DNA from: Hyphomicrobiales bacterium
Lineage (GTDB): Bacteria; Pseudomonadota; Alphaproteobacteria; Rhizobiales; Rhizobiaceae
DNA: 62,099 bases
Reading direction: 5' to 3'
Assembly: GCA_900466575.1 (NCBI GenBank)
Contig: UBMP01000019.1
Coordinates: 1-62,099 of the forward strand
A program made the translations under genes and the position numbers. The notes beneath the pieces were generated by a model that saw only the letters and a program-made list of their open reading frames with translations, ran no database searches and was not told the origin of the DNA. The stretch's first letter is position 1. The number at the start of each line of letters is the position of its first letter. Positions 18,789 to 27,972 of this stretch are shown here, one piece after another.

Positions 18789-19000
18789 TTTGAGGATCTT
18801 GTGGCAGCCTGGGTGAATTGCCACTGCACCTCAAGCTGGCATGCGCGCCTTGATTTTTCCGGCTCTCCGCATCTTGACGAAGCCGAACATTTAAGCACCA
18901 AGGTTCTACCGCAGATGAAAACCTCGTCGCTGCTGCATGAAGATGGACGCGTGCCCGCCGACACCCCGGCGACGCCGCCTGGAACCGGAGTTCGCCGCTG

Positions 19001-19894
19001 ATGGAACGCATTGATATTACACCAGATCTCACCTTCAGCCGGCTTGTCTACGGGATGTGGCGGCTGGGCGATGACGCGAATACCTCGGACGCGCATATCC
19101 GCGCCAAGCTTGATGCCTGCCTCGCGCAGGGCATCACCACCATGGATCATGCCGACATTTATGGCGGTTACACGGTCGAGGGTCTGTTCGGTCGCGTGCT
19201 GAAGCAGGCGCCGTCACTGCGCGACCAGATCGAGATCGTCACAAAGTGCGATATCGTTGTGCCTGCAGGTCGCCATTCGGCCGCACGTGGCAAATATTAC
19301 GACACGAGCGCTGCCCATATCACGGCCTCGCTCGAGGCCTCCCTGAAGGAGCTCGGCACGGACCACATCGACCTGCTGCTGATCCATCGCCCTGATCCCT
19401 TTATGGACCCGGACGAGACCGGCCCGGCGCTGGATGCGCTGGTCGCCTCGGGCAAGGTCCGCGCGGTCGGCGTTTCGAATTTCCGTCCTTGGGATTTCTC
19501 GCTGCTGCAATCGTCCATGGAGACGAACCTTGCGGTTAACCAGATCGAACTGAGCCTTGCTTGCACGGATCCCTTCACCAATGGCGATCTCGCCTATCTG
19601 CAGGAACGCATGATCGTGCCCATGGCATGGTCCCCGCTCGGCGGTGGCGGGCTGATGGATAGTTCCAAGCCGGCGCTGGCCGCCGCGCTGAAGCGCATTG
19701 CCAGCGAACAGGGTGTCGATGAAGCCGCCGTTGCCGTAGCTTGGCTTTTGGCACATCCAGCCCGCATCGCGCCCGTGCTCGGCACCAACACGCTCGCCCG
19801 TATTTCGAAGATCGGGGAGGCAGCAAAGGTCGAGATCGACCGACAGACCTGGTTTGAACTTTACACGCTGGCAATGGGCAAAGAGGTACCCTGA
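19001..19894 (+). CDS. aldo/keto reductase
   Basis: 297-residue NADPH-dependent aldo/keto reductase with a TIM barrel, YdhF-like. The catalytic set is visible: Asp in TMDHADIYGGY with its Tyr, Lys in IVTKCDI and His in LLLIHRPDP. The cofactor region VLGTNTLARI is near the end. It stands alone between dctA and the purine island, convergent with guanine deaminase. The natural substrate is unknown. Confidence 0.85.
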   Translation: MERIDITPDLTFSRLVYGMWRLGDDANTSDAHIRAKLDACLAQGITTMDHADIYGGYTVEGLFGRVLKQAPSLRDQIEIVTKCDIVVPAGRHSAARGKYYDTSAAHITASLEASLKELGTDHIDLLLIHRPDPFMDPDETGPALDALVASGKVRAVGVSNFRPWDFSLLQSSMETNLAVNQIELSLACTDPFTNGDLAYLQERMIVPMAWSPLGGGGLMDSSKPALAAALKRIASEQGVDEAAVAVAWLLAHPARIAPVLGTNTLARISKIGEAAKVEIDRQTWFELYTLAMGKEVP

Positions 19895-20062
19895 TAAGTC
19901 TAATAGATCAGGGACCAATGAAGTCGTACGCCGCTTCGTCCGAGCCTGCGCCCGGAAGCGCGACGGGGGCGATCGTACGACATCATCTCCCTCGCGACCC
20001 GCTCGACGTATCGCGAAGGCAAACCTCTCTCCTCCTGGGAGATACCTTCGGGCGCTCTTGCG

Positions 20063-21451
20063 CTACACTCCGCGTGCGGGAGCCTGCGTTCCGGCCACTT
20101 CGCGACCGGCGACCCAAACCTTCGCGATATTGCCCTTCGAGGCGGTGAAGATAATCCGCTGCAGGAGATCGTCGCTCGTCTCAGCCTCGTCCCAAAGACG
20201 GATCGTCCCACCCGGCGCGTTGCAATCGATCAGGATCGCGTCGAACGCGTAGCCCGGCGCAAACTGGCCGACGGGCAGGTCAAGCGCCTTAGCACCGCCG
20301 GCGGTCGCGACGTGGAACGCATCGCGGAAATCGATCCGCGCGACCTTCCCCGACGCCCGCGCGGCCGCAGGCTGCTCCGGATCGACACCGCTTTCCAGCA
20401 TGCGCGAGACCGTGATCGCATTGCGGCTCGCCTCGAACATCGAAGCACTCGGGCCGCCGGAAATATCTGTGCCGAGGCCGACATGCAGCCCCTTTTCCAG
20501 TGCCGCGCGCAGCGGAAAGACCGCGCCGGCGAAGAAGGCGTTGGAGAGCGGGCAATGCGCCACCGCCGCCTCCCGAACCTTCAGAAGCTCCATATCCGAA
20601 GCCGTCACGAAATTGGAATGCGCCAGCATGGTTCGCCGCCCGAGCAGGCCGAAACGATCAAGGCTCGCCGCATCGGTCATGCCATAGCGATCCAGCACAT
20701 AGCCATGCGCCCAATCGCTCTCCGAACAATGCGTCTGCACATGGCAGCCGCAGTCCTGCGCCAGTCGCCCGAGTCCCTCCAGCGCCGCGTCCGTGCAGGA
20801 GGGGATGAAGCGCGGCGTGATGACGGGCTTGACGAGACCGCTCGCATTGTCGGCATGGGCAAACACATAGTCTATAAGCGCGCGCGTGCCCTCGACCGCC
20901 GCGTCGGGCGAGGCATCGCGATAATAATCCGGGCAGTTTTCCGGATGATCCATCGCCACCTTGCCGACCAGCGCACGCTGGCCCTTTTCCAGGCAGAGAT
21001 CCGCCAGCAGCCGCGTTGCTTCCTGATGCACCGTCGCGAAATAGAGCGCCGTCGTCGTCCCGTTTGCCAGAAGATCATCGATCAGCAGGCCATAGGCCCG
21101 GCGGGCAAAGGCGAGATCGACGAAACGCGCCTCGAGCGGAAACGTATATTTGTGCAGCCAGACCTCCAGCGGCACATCGAGCGCCGACCCCAGCTGCGGA
21201 TATTGCGGCGCATGTACATGGCAATCGATAAAGCCCGGCAGAAGATAGCTGCCTTCGGGCAAGCGCTCCAGTTTGCCTTGCCCGTCGATCGAGGATTTCA
21301 GCGCCTCGTAACGCTCTTCCGAGGGCCTGACGACATCCGCGATGACCCCGTCTTCCCCGATCTCGATCAGAGTATCGTCCAGAACCTCAACCGCGCCGCA
21401 AACGGGCGCATGAAATCCCCGGGCCAGAAGCCATCTATTTTTCAGCGTCAT
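20063..21451 (-). CDS. guaD: guanine deaminase
   Basis: 462-residue amidohydrolase converting guanine to xanthine. Zinc ligands are His78/His80 (GFIDCHVH), a later QTHCSESDW His, MLAHSNFV His, and the Asp in HVGLGTDISGGPS. The PGFIDCHVHAPQYPQLG motif is characteristic of guanine deaminases. It begins four bases after the Rieske-less oxygenase in the same leftward unit, itself downstream of a BMP-type importer, so it belongs to the purine catabolic island. Product xanthine would go to the dehydrogenase at 37134-40744. Confidence 0.93.
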   Translation of the reverse strand: MTLKNRWLLARGFHAPVCGAVEVLDDTLIEIGEDGVIADVVRPSEERYEALKSSIDGQGKLERLPEGSYLLPGFIDCHVHAPQYPQLGSALDVPLEVWLHKYTFPLEARFVDLAFARRAYGLLIDDLLANGTTTALYFATVHQEATRLLADLCLEKGQRALVGKVAMDHPENCPDYYRDASPDAAVEGTRALIDYVFAHADNASGLVKPVITPRFIPSCTDAALEGLGRLAQDCGCHVQTHCSESDWAHGYVLDRYGMTDAASLDRFGLLGRRTMLAHSNFVTASDMELLKVREAAVAHCPLSNAFFAGAVFPLRAALEKGLHVGLGTDISGGPSASMFEASRNAITVSRMLESGVDPEQPAAARASGKVARIDFRDAFHVATAGGAKALDLPVGQFAPGYAFDAILIDCNAPGGTIRLWDEAETSDDLLQRIIFTASKGNIAKVWVAGREVAGTQAPARGV

Positions 21452-21455
21452 CGGT

Positions 21456-22313
21456 TCAGGCAGCCTGCGCGCTGGTGCCGTAGGTCACACCCTTTTCCTT
21501 CAGCCAGCGGCGATAGGCAATGGAGGACGCATCGGCCCGGGTCGGGATCTCGGAGCGTGGCTCAAGCGGCAGGAGAACCGGACGCTGGTTTTCCAGAATG
21601 ATGCGATCCTGCAGGAAGATAAGCTGCTGGAATTCGATCAGCGAACTCGTCGTCGAGACATCGTCGATCAGATACATGACGGGATGCGCACGGCAGCGAT
21701 CGACATCGACCGGCTGTACGAAAAGGCAGATCAGGTCCCAGCGGTTGGCGGAGTTGGGACAGGTCTTGTAAAGCAGCGTCGTGAAAGGCGTCATCACGCG
21801 ATAGATGTACTGCGTCATGATGCCTTCCTTGGCCGAAAGCGCCGCCTGCGGCTGGAAGAACTGGCAATTGGTCGCCCAGACTTCGTCCACGTCGCGACGA
21901 ATCTCGACATTGTAATGCTCGACTTCCGTATGCGGTTCGGAGCCTAGGATGTCTGTATGCACGAAGGGAAAATGCGCCATGTCGAGGAAGTTCTCGACAA
22001 TGCGCAGGCCGGAGGCCTTCACCGAAACCACACCGCAAGGCACATAGCGCCGATCCGGCTCATCCGCTTCCGGCATGGGGAAGACATCGCGCTCCGGCGT
22101 TCCCAGCGTCGTCCAGATGAAGCCGAAGCGCTGGCGGATCGGCAGCGGCTGATCGCTGCCTGCACGATAGACAGTCACCCCATCGGTCTCGCTGCGGACA
22201 ACCTTGAGATCGAAGCCCAGCAGCCGGTTCGATGAGGTCCCGAAGGGAATCTGGGCCTCAGTATCGATAACATACCATTGATCGATGGACGCCTTATCCT
22301 TTGCCTGCACCAT
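21456..22313 (-). CDS. Rieske-less oxygenase catalytic subunit (NdmC-like), copy 1
   Basis: 285 residues. The mononuclear-iron catalytic domain of a Rieske oxygenase is intact: bridging Asp111, His114 and His119 in ENFLDMAHFPFVHTDILG, and third ligand Asp236 in IFLQDRIILENQRP. No CxH...CxxH cluster motif exists anywhere. The N-terminus still shows Rieske-type flanking strands (WYVIDTEAQIP, LLGFDLKVVR, then RQRFGFIWTTLGTPE), as if the cluster loops were removed. NdmC, the methylxanthine N7-demethylase, is likewise Rieske-less and needs a partner Rieske domain plus a GST-like protein; here both are encoded at 27973-29288. A paralogue is at 36265-37134. The reaction, likely N-dealkylation of a purine, is inferred. 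Confidence 0.8.
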   Translation of the reverse strand: MVQAKDKASIDQWYVIDTEAQIPFGTSSNRLLGFDLKVVRSETDGVTVYRAGSDQPLPIRQRFGFIWTTLGTPERDVFPMPEADEPDRRYVPCGVVSVKASGLRIVENFLDMAHFPFVHTDILGSEPHTEVEHYNVEIRRDVDEVWATNCQFFQPQAALSAKEGIMTQYIYRVMTPFTTLLYKTCPNSANRWDLICLFVQPVDVDRCRAHPVMYLIDDVSTTSSLIEFQQLIFLQDRIILENQRPVLLPLEPRSEIPTRADASSIAYRRWLKEKGVTYGTSAQAA

Positions 22314-22336
22314 GGTCTCACCCTTTTTCCAAGCAG

Positions 22337-22396
22337 TCCGACAGGTCGGATACTAAAATGTTAGTCATAAGTCGCGGCGACTGACATCTAGTCGCC
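22337..22396. promoter_or_regulatory. cluster of three palindromes upstream of oxygenase copy 1
   Basis: Within 60 bases lie TCCGAC-AG-GTCGGA (22337-22350), ACTAA-AATG-TTAGT (22352-22365) and GGCGACT-N7-AGTCGCC (22376-22396), all perfect. They fill the gap between the permease stop and the oxygenase start, suggesting the oxygenase/guaD pair has its own regulated promoter. The outermost one could also act as a terminator stem but has no T-run. Confidence 0.5.
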
Positions 22397-22445
22397 AGGT
22401 GCGCGCGTGACGTTCAACCAGATTATGCGTGTCGCTCGCGCGGAG

Positions 22446-23381
22446 CTAGCGCACATTTCGATAATAGGGCTCCCCGAGCGCGGCCGGTGCCGCCATAGCG
22501 CGGCGCATCTTCTGCCATGCGATGACGGGGACGATGATAAAACCGAGCGTGCCGAGATAAGGCAGCATGGAAAGGAAGGCAGGCGCGACCGGCCAGCCCC
22601 TCGCCTGCCCGACAAAGCCGAGCGCGGTAATCAGTCCGAACAGCAGACCCGACAGTGCCGCCATTCCCGGTCGGTAGCCCGCGAAAATCACCAGCGCCAC
22701 GGCAATCCAGCCTCGCCCGGCAATGACGCCATCGGACCACGAGGGGACAAAAGCCAGAGTCAGATAACCGCCCGCCCCGCCGGCCAGTGCTGCGCCCGCC
22801 GTCACATAACAGAAGCGGATTGTGTTCACTGAGATGCCCGCCGCATCCGCTGCCGCCGGGTTTTCCCCGACGGCACGCATGTTCATCCCATGACGCGTGT
22901 AGAACATCAGATAGCTGAGGCCGATCGGCAGGATCAGATAGATGAGATAAATCAGGATATTCTGCGAGAAGAACGCCTTGCCGAGAATCGGGATGTCGGA
23001 CAGAAGCGGAATCGAGATCGGCTCAAACGTCGCAACCGCCGGCATGCCGGAATAGCTTCGACCAATGGTCTGGGCAAGCCCCGTTCCCATCAGCGTCAGC
23101 GCCAGCCCGCAGAGCACCTGGTTTGCCTTGATCATGACGGTCGCAAAGGCAAAGACCGCGCCGAAAATCGCCCCGACGGCGAGTGCGGCCAAAAAGCCAA
23201 GTACAGGCGAATGCGTGGCCGTAACGGCCGCGATGCCGGTCAATGCGCCCATCGCCATCAACCCCTCGACGCCGAGATTGACGACACCGACGCGTTCGGC
23301 CAGCACTTCGCCGATGGCTGCCAGCGCCAGCACGCCGCCGGCGAGAAACGCAGTCGTGAGCAGTCCGGTGATGAGATCCAT
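22446..23381 (-). CDS. BMP-type ABC transporter permease 2
   Basis: 311-residue inner-membrane permease of the branched-chain/nucleoside type, with eight to nine hydrophobic segments. Typical sequences are GVVNLGVEGLMAMGA and MNMRAVGENPAAADAAGISV (the EAA-like coupling loop). It pairs with the permease upstream (nine-base gap). Relatives of this set (B. subtilis NupNOPQ, spirochaete BmpA systems) import nucleosides or purines. Confidence 0.9.
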   Translation of the reverse strand: MDLITGLLTTAFLAGGVLALAAIGEVLAERVGVVNLGVEGLMAMGALTGIAAVTATHSPVLGFLAALAVGAIFGAVFAFATVMIKANQVLCGLALTLMGTGLAQTIGRSYSGMPAVATFEPISIPLLSDIPILGKAFFSQNILIYLIYLILPIGLSYLMFYTRHGMNMRAVGENPAAADAAGISVNTIRFCYVTAGAALAGGAGGYLTLAFVPSWSDGVIAGRGWIAVALVIFAGYRPGMAALSGLLFGLITALGFVGQARGWPVAPAFLSMLPYLGTLGFIIVPVIAWQKMRRAMAAPAALGEPYYRNVR

Positions 23382-23390
23382 GACGCGCTC

Positions 23391-24431
23391 CTAAACCTTG
23401 TCCCGCGTGATGCGGTAATATGAAAGCTCTTCACCGATCGCTGTCAGGAAGAGGATCAGGCCGGTCATCGCCAGCACCGCCGACGTAGTCAGCCCCTGCG
23501 TCTGCAGGATGATGCCGGAATTCTGGATGAAGGCCATGAAGGCGCCGGTGAAGATCACACCGATCAGCGAGCCCCGCGCCAGAACCGCGACCATGATGCC
23601 GATATAGCCGTAATTGTTGGAGATTCCGCCCTGCAGACGATGCACCGTGCCGGCCACTTCCAGCATACCGGCGAATCCTGCAATGGCACCCGAAAGCAGC
23701 ATGACCATGATGAGATGCCGACGCACCGGAATGCCCGCATATTTCGCGGCAGACGGGTTGGAGCCGGAAAGCCGGACCTCGTAGCCCCATTTCGTATTGC
23801 TCAGCACCAGCGCCAGAACGATGGCAATCAGGATCGCAATCGGGAAACCCCAATGGATGGCGCCCCAGAACTCCGGAATTTCCGCCGCAACCTTGGGCGT
23901 GGCGGAATTCGTCATGCGGTCATGCCACGGCCCGGTCGCAACGTAGTAGACGAGAAGGGCGGCGACGAAATTGAGGAGCAGCGTGGAAATCAGTTCGCTC
24001 ACATCCGCATAGGCCTTGGCGAGCGTGGGCACGAGGATCCAGATCGCACCGGCAGCAAATCCGCCAACGCCCATGAGGATCAGGCTCAGCCAATCAGGCG
24101 CGGGGATGAAGAGGCCGATCGCGGTCGCGGCGAAGGCGCCCGCATAGAACTGCCCTTCGGCCCCGATATTCCAGGCCCCGATCTGTTGGCCAATGGCGAC
24201 GGAGAGCCCGGTCAACATCAGCGGCATGAAGATGACGCCGAGATCCTGCAGCCCGAAACTGTCAAACAGCGAGGACGACAGCACCTCGCCGGCGAGCTCG
24301 AAAGGGTTGTGACCGGTGATGACCAGGATCAGTGCCGTGACGAGAAGCGCCAGTACAACCGCGATGACGCGAGCTGCAAACGCGATCAGCGGCGTCGAGG
24401 AAGGCAAGCGTTGGATGCGGTAGGCCATCAA
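23391..24431 (-). CDS. BMP-type ABC transporter permease 1
   Basis: 346 residues, about nine membrane segments. It contains GAWNIGAEGQFYAGAFAAT and the coupling-loop segment YEVRLSGSNPSAAKYAGIPV, hallmarks of nucleoside-type permeases. Its ATG overlaps the ATPase stop by four bases. Confidence 0.9.
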   Translation of the reverse strand: MMAYRIQRLPSSTPLIAFAARVIAVVLALLVTALILVITGHNPFELAGEVLSSSLFDSFGLQDLGVIFMPLMLTGLSVAIGQQIGAWNIGAEGQFYAGAFAATAIGLFIPAPDWLSLILMGVGGFAAGAIWILVPTLAKAYADVSELISTLLLNFVAALLVYYVATGPWHDRMTNSATPKVAAEIPEFWGAIHWGFPIAILIAIVLALVLSNTKWGYEVRLSGSNPSAAKYAGIPVRRHLIMVMLLSGAIAGFAGMLEVAGTVHRLQGGISNNYGYIGIMVAVLARGSLIGVIFTGAFMAFIQNSGIILQTQGLTTSAVLAMTGLILFLTAIGEELSYYRITRDKV

Positions 24432-26008
24432 GCAGCCTCCCCGGCATACCCATGCGCGCGGCCGCCCATCATCAGACCGATCTCGTCGATGTCGAGATTG
24501 TCATTGTCGAGAATTCCCATGATGCGGCCTTCATAAAGCACGGCGATGCGGTCTGAAAGGTTCAGCAGCTCTTCCAGTTCCTCGGAAATCAGGATCACGC
24601 CAGCGCCGGCATCGCGCAACTCAACGATATAGCGGAGCATCGTGTTGATCGCGCCGACATCCAGTCCACGGCTCGGATAGGCGGCGACGAGGATACGATC
24701 GGCGATGCGCATTTCACGACGGGCCACGAGGCGCTGCTGGTTGCCACCGGAGAGATTGCGGATCGGCATGGCGAAATCGGGGATCGCGACATCAGCAGCA
24801 GACGCGATTTCGCGCGCCAACTTGCCCGCCGCATCCCGGCTGAAGAAGCCGCCCTTCGCCACCGGCGGACGGCCATATTCGCGCATCACGGCATTGGTTG
24901 TGATCGACATGGCCGGAGCGAGCCCGCTATGCAGCCGGTCTTCCGGGATATGGCCGATTCCGGCAGCGGCGAACTCGCCGGCCTTGAGCCCCGCCATCGT
25001 CTTTCCCGCGATGATGATCTCACCGGACAAGGCCGGGCGGACGCCGGTCAGAACCTGGCTCAACTCGCGCTGTCCATTGCCGGCAACACCGGCAATGCCG
25101 AGGATTTCTCCGGCGCGGAGCGAAAAGTTTATGTCATGCAGCGCCGGCAGACCGTTATCGCCCAGCGCCGAGAGGCCGGCCACCTTCAAAACGGGCTCGG
25201 CGGACAGGGGCTTGGCATTCGCCGCGCGGCCGCGCATGTCATCCAGCACGATATCGCGGCCGACCATCAGCTTGGCGAGCATGCGCGGATCGCAATCGGC
25301 GGCTTTTTCGGTTGCGATCTTGCGGCCCTGCCGCAGGATGCTGATGCGATCGGAGATTTCCAAAACCTCGTCCAGCTTGTGGCTGATGAAGATGACCGAG
25401 TTTCCGCGCGAGACGAAATCGCGCAGCGCCCGGAATAGCTCGCGGGCCTCGGCGGGTGTGAGCACTGCCGTCGGTTCGTCGAGGATGAGAATCTTGGCAT
25501 TGCGGGAAAGCACGCGCAGGATTTCGACGCGCTGCTGCTCGCCGGTCGAAAGATCGCTGACGCGTGCGCCCGGCTTGACCTGCAGATTGAAGGCCCTTGC
25601 CAGCTCGGCGGTGCGCGCCTCGAGCACCGCAGCAGACGTCCGTTTCGGTGTCTGGTCCCACCCCAGATGGATGTTCTCGGCCACCGTGAAGGCCTGAACG
25701 AGCTTGAAATGCTGATGCACCATGCCGATGCCGGCGGCGATCGCCTGCACGGGCGAGGCGAACTGCCGTGCATAGCCGTCGATGATGATCTCGCCAGCAT
25801 CCGGCTGGTAGATGCCGGTGAGGATGTTCATGAGCGTGGATTTGCCTGCACCGTTTTCGCCCAGCAGCGCATGGATTTCCCCGGGCAAAACCTCGATATC
25901 GACATTCTCGTTGGCAATCACGCCGGGGAAATATTTGGCAATCCCCTTCAAGTAGACACGCGGCGGCGTGCCTGGAGATGATGCGGCGGCTGGGATTTCA
26001 TCTTGCAT
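24428..26008 (-). CDS. BMP-type ABC transporter ATPase (duplicated)
   Basis: 526 residues from the ATG at 26008; an in-frame upstream extension to 26140 is not supported. Two fused ATPase domains as in sugar/nucleoside importers. Domain 1 has Walker A GENGAGKST, signature LSTGEQQRVEI and Walker B ILILDEPTA. Domain 2 has a degenerate Walker A (GVAGNGQRE) and signature LSGGNQQRLVARRE. It powers import by the two permeases. The fused two-domain form is usual for this family. Confidence 0.92.
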   Translation of the reverse strand: MQDEIPAAASSPGTPPRVYLKGIAKYFPGVIANENVDIEVLPGEIHALLGENGAGKSTLMNILTGIYQPDAGEIIIDGYARQFASPVQAIAAGIGMVHQHFKLVQAFTVAENIHLGWDQTPKRTSAAVLEARTAELARAFNLQVKPGARVSDLSTGEQQRVEILRVLSRNAKILILDEPTAVLTPAEARELFRALRDFVSRGNSVIFISHKLDEVLEISDRISILRQGRKIATEKAADCDPRMLAKLMVGRDIVLDDMRGRAANAKPLSAEPVLKVAGLSALGDNGLPALHDINFSLRAGEILGIAGVAGNGQRELSQVLTGVRPALSGEIIIAGKTMAGLKAGEFAAAGIGHIPEDRLHSGLAPAMSITTNAVMREYGRPPVAKGGFFSRDAAGKLAREIASAADVAIPDFAMPIRNLSGGNQQRLVARREMRIADRILVAAYPSRGLDVGAINTMLRYIVELRDAGAGVILISEELEELLNLSDRIAVLYEGRIMGILDNDNLDIDEIGLMMGGRAHGYAGEAA

Positions 26009-26103
26009 GCGCGAGGAACCGATGAGGCTATCGTTGGAATTTGCCGAAACGACAAGAAACGGCCGGGCGGCCCGGCGCAAAACCGGACCGCCCGAGAGTT
26101 GGA

Positions 26104-27222
26104 TCAGGCGGACAGACCAGAAACGCCTTCGATCGACCAATCCCAGTGGTAGAGTTCGACTTCCGACATGGTCTTGCCGGCGGGCACCTTCACATTGCCC
26201 TTGGCGTCCTTGATTTCGCCGGTAAAGGGCGACCAGCCGCCGAGGATCTTGTCGCGCACGGCATCCGCCGCCTTGGCGACTTCAGCCGGAACCTTCTCGC
26301 CCCATTTGTCGCGATCGACACCCTTGCCCATGGCCAGGATCGTCTGTGAGGGCGACCACTTGCCGGCAAGGCGCTGGCCAACCTGATCGACATAGAAGTC
26401 CTTGAAGTCGATGACGACGGAGGAGACGTAGGAATTCGGGCCATAGCGGCGGATATCCGTGTTCCACATGGCGGCCCAGACGCCACGTTTTTCGGCAACC
26501 TGCAGATACGCGGCCTCATCCATGATGCCGAAGAGGAAGTCGCAACCATTGTCGATCAGAGCCGTGCCGGCCTGGGCAGCAGCCTGCGGGTCGAACCAGG
26601 AATTGATGACGATGGTCTGCAGGGTCGCCTTCGGATTGACCGAGCGCGCGCCCATCAGGAAGGCGTTCGTGCCGGAGAAGACGGAGGGCACCGGGAAGGA
26701 GGCGACATAGCCGAGCTTGCCGGTCTTCGACATCATGCCGGCGGCAACGCCGATGACATAGGTCGGATACCAGTGGGCAAGATAATACCAGCCGAGGTTC
26801 GGCATATCGGTACGGCCGTCGCATTCCATGAAGGCGACCTTCGGCGACCTCTTGACGACGTCATGCAGGAAGTCCCCGGTGGAGGACGTGTCGAAAATCA
26901 TGTTCGCGCCTTCGCTGACGAACTGGCGATAGGTGCGGGTCGCGTCCGCCGAGTACGGAACGTTCTCGACTTCGAGGATCTTCTTCAGCTTCGGATACTT
27001 TTCCTTCACCGCCAGCACGCCCTGGTGATGCGCCCAGGTCCAGCCTTCGTCGGTCACAGGGCCGACATGGCCGAAACCGATGATGGCATCTTCTTCCTTC
27101 ACCGCGGCCAAGGGCGCTGCGAAGGCCTGACGTGCGAGCGTGCCGGACATCAGCGCGGCTGCACCGCCAGCCGCCGTCATGTTCAAGAAACCGCGCCGGG
27201 ATAGATTGCGAATGTCGATCAT
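26104..27222 (-). CDS. BMP-family substrate-binding protein (Tat-exported)
   Basis: 372 residues from the ATG at 27222, preceded by AGGGG; an in-frame start at 27258 is less likely. The twin-arginine signal SRRGFLNM is followed by a hydrophobic stretch and AFAAP cleavage region. The body is the BMP/PnrA-like fold: IGFGHVGPVTDEGWTWAHHQG, YSADATRTYRQFVSEGANMIF and GNVKVPAGKTMSEVELYHWDW. PnrA-like proteins bind purine nucleosides. Position at the head of the importer operon in a purine island suggests a purine or purine-derivative ligand. Confidence 0.9.
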   Translation of the reverse strand: MIDIRNLSRRGFLNMTAAGGAAALMSGTLARQAFAAPLAAVKEEDAIIGFGHVGPVTDEGWTWAHHQGVLAVKEKYPKLKKILEVENVPYSADATRTYRQFVSEGANMIFDTSSTGDFLHDVVKRSPKVAFMECDGRTDMPNLGWYYLAHWYPTYVIGVAAGMMSKTGKLGYVASFPVPSVFSGTNAFLMGARSVNPKATLQTIVINSWFDPQAAAQAGTALIDNGCDFLFGIMDEAAYLQVAEKRGVWAAMWNTDIRRYGPNSYVSSVVIDFKDFYVDQVGQRLAGKWSPSQTILAMGKGVDRDKWGEKVPAEVAKAADAVRDKILGGWSPFTGEIKDAKGNVKVPAGKTMSEVELYHWDWSIEGVSGLSA

Positions 27223-27713
27223 GTGAACCCCTGTTTGTGTGTTGAACTTCTTGCTCACGGAACCGGCAGGCCGATCCGGGCGATTGTCCCTGTGGCTCGT
27301 TCAGCAATATCCGTGCCAGAAAATCCGAAATGCCACCCCGCCTACCGTGCCGTGCAGCCCGCGCAACGTTCCGCACGCTCTGCAGGTGCCTCGTCGAAAA
27401 TTTTCTGGACGACGAAGAGGCATACGTAGGGGTGGTAATTCCTTCTCCTGGGCGCTGAAACCGCTGCCGGAGGCGAGATTTTCAAAACGAACTTGTTCCG
27501 CATAGTGGGAAAAATTCGTCGAGTTTGATGCGTAATAAGCAACACCTGCGGCGAAAAAACCGCTTGAAAAGCCGCTCGACCTGCCGCTAAAGTGATCAAT
27601 AATAATGCATGATTAAACTTTAGGCAAATGCATGCGCAGATGCCGATTTGGCGGTCAGATGACAGCAAGAGGACAAACGGCCCGATACGAGAACAGCCCG
27701 AGGAGACACCGCC
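27223..27713. promoter_or_regulatory. divergent control region of the purine island
   Basis: 491 bases between the importer and oxygenase operons. It holds TCGTCG...CGACGA (27391-27396 and 27410-27415) enclosing the palindrome GAAAATTTTC, and two copies of ATGCATG (27605-27611, 27628-27634) 23 bases apart in an AT-rich stretch suited to a rightward promoter. No credible gene or known riboswitch fold was recognised. Confidence 0.45.
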
Positions 27714-27965
27714 TTGGCTGAGGTGGCATTCGTATTCTCAGGCGATCTCGCGCAAGCGAGCTTCCGCGGCTTCGCTCTCCATCGTGCGCAGCGCCTCGAT
27801 TTGCGGATCGATTTCGGAGCCGCCAGCGACCGTTTCTTCGACGTGACCGTCGTAGGCGACGAGGCGCTCATCGACATGTTCGAAATGGCCTGCAGCCTCG
27901 GCCCTTATGACTGCATCATCCATGACGTGACGCGGCGGGACATCGCGTCCGCCAGCACCAATTGA
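27714..27965 (+). CDS. acylphosphatase-like small protein
   Basis: 83 residues, TTG start, with AGGAG ten bases ahead. The pattern SGDLAQASFRGFALHRAQRL, then FFDVTVVGDEALIDMFEMAC and SLGPYDCIIHDVTRRDI, follows the acylphosphatase fold (FR loop with Arg18, G..GP..A.V end). The catalytic Asn of true acylphosphatases seems to be Asp33 (LRIDF), so activity is doubtful. It ends seven bases before the Rieske gene, heading the same operon; a binding or assembly role for the oxygenase is possible. The family call is my reading of the pattern. Confidence 0.45.
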   Translation: MAEVAFVFSGDLAQASFRGFALHRAQRLDLRIDFGAASDRFFDVTVVGDEALIDMFEMACSLGPYDCIIHDVTRRDIASASTN

Positions 27966-27972
27966 GGGGAAC

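Noticed and set aside
27223-27713. Purine or guanidine riboswitch ahead of the importer or oxygenase operon
   Set aside because: Looked for because of context; no conserved core of a known riboswitch could be recognised, only short hairpins.
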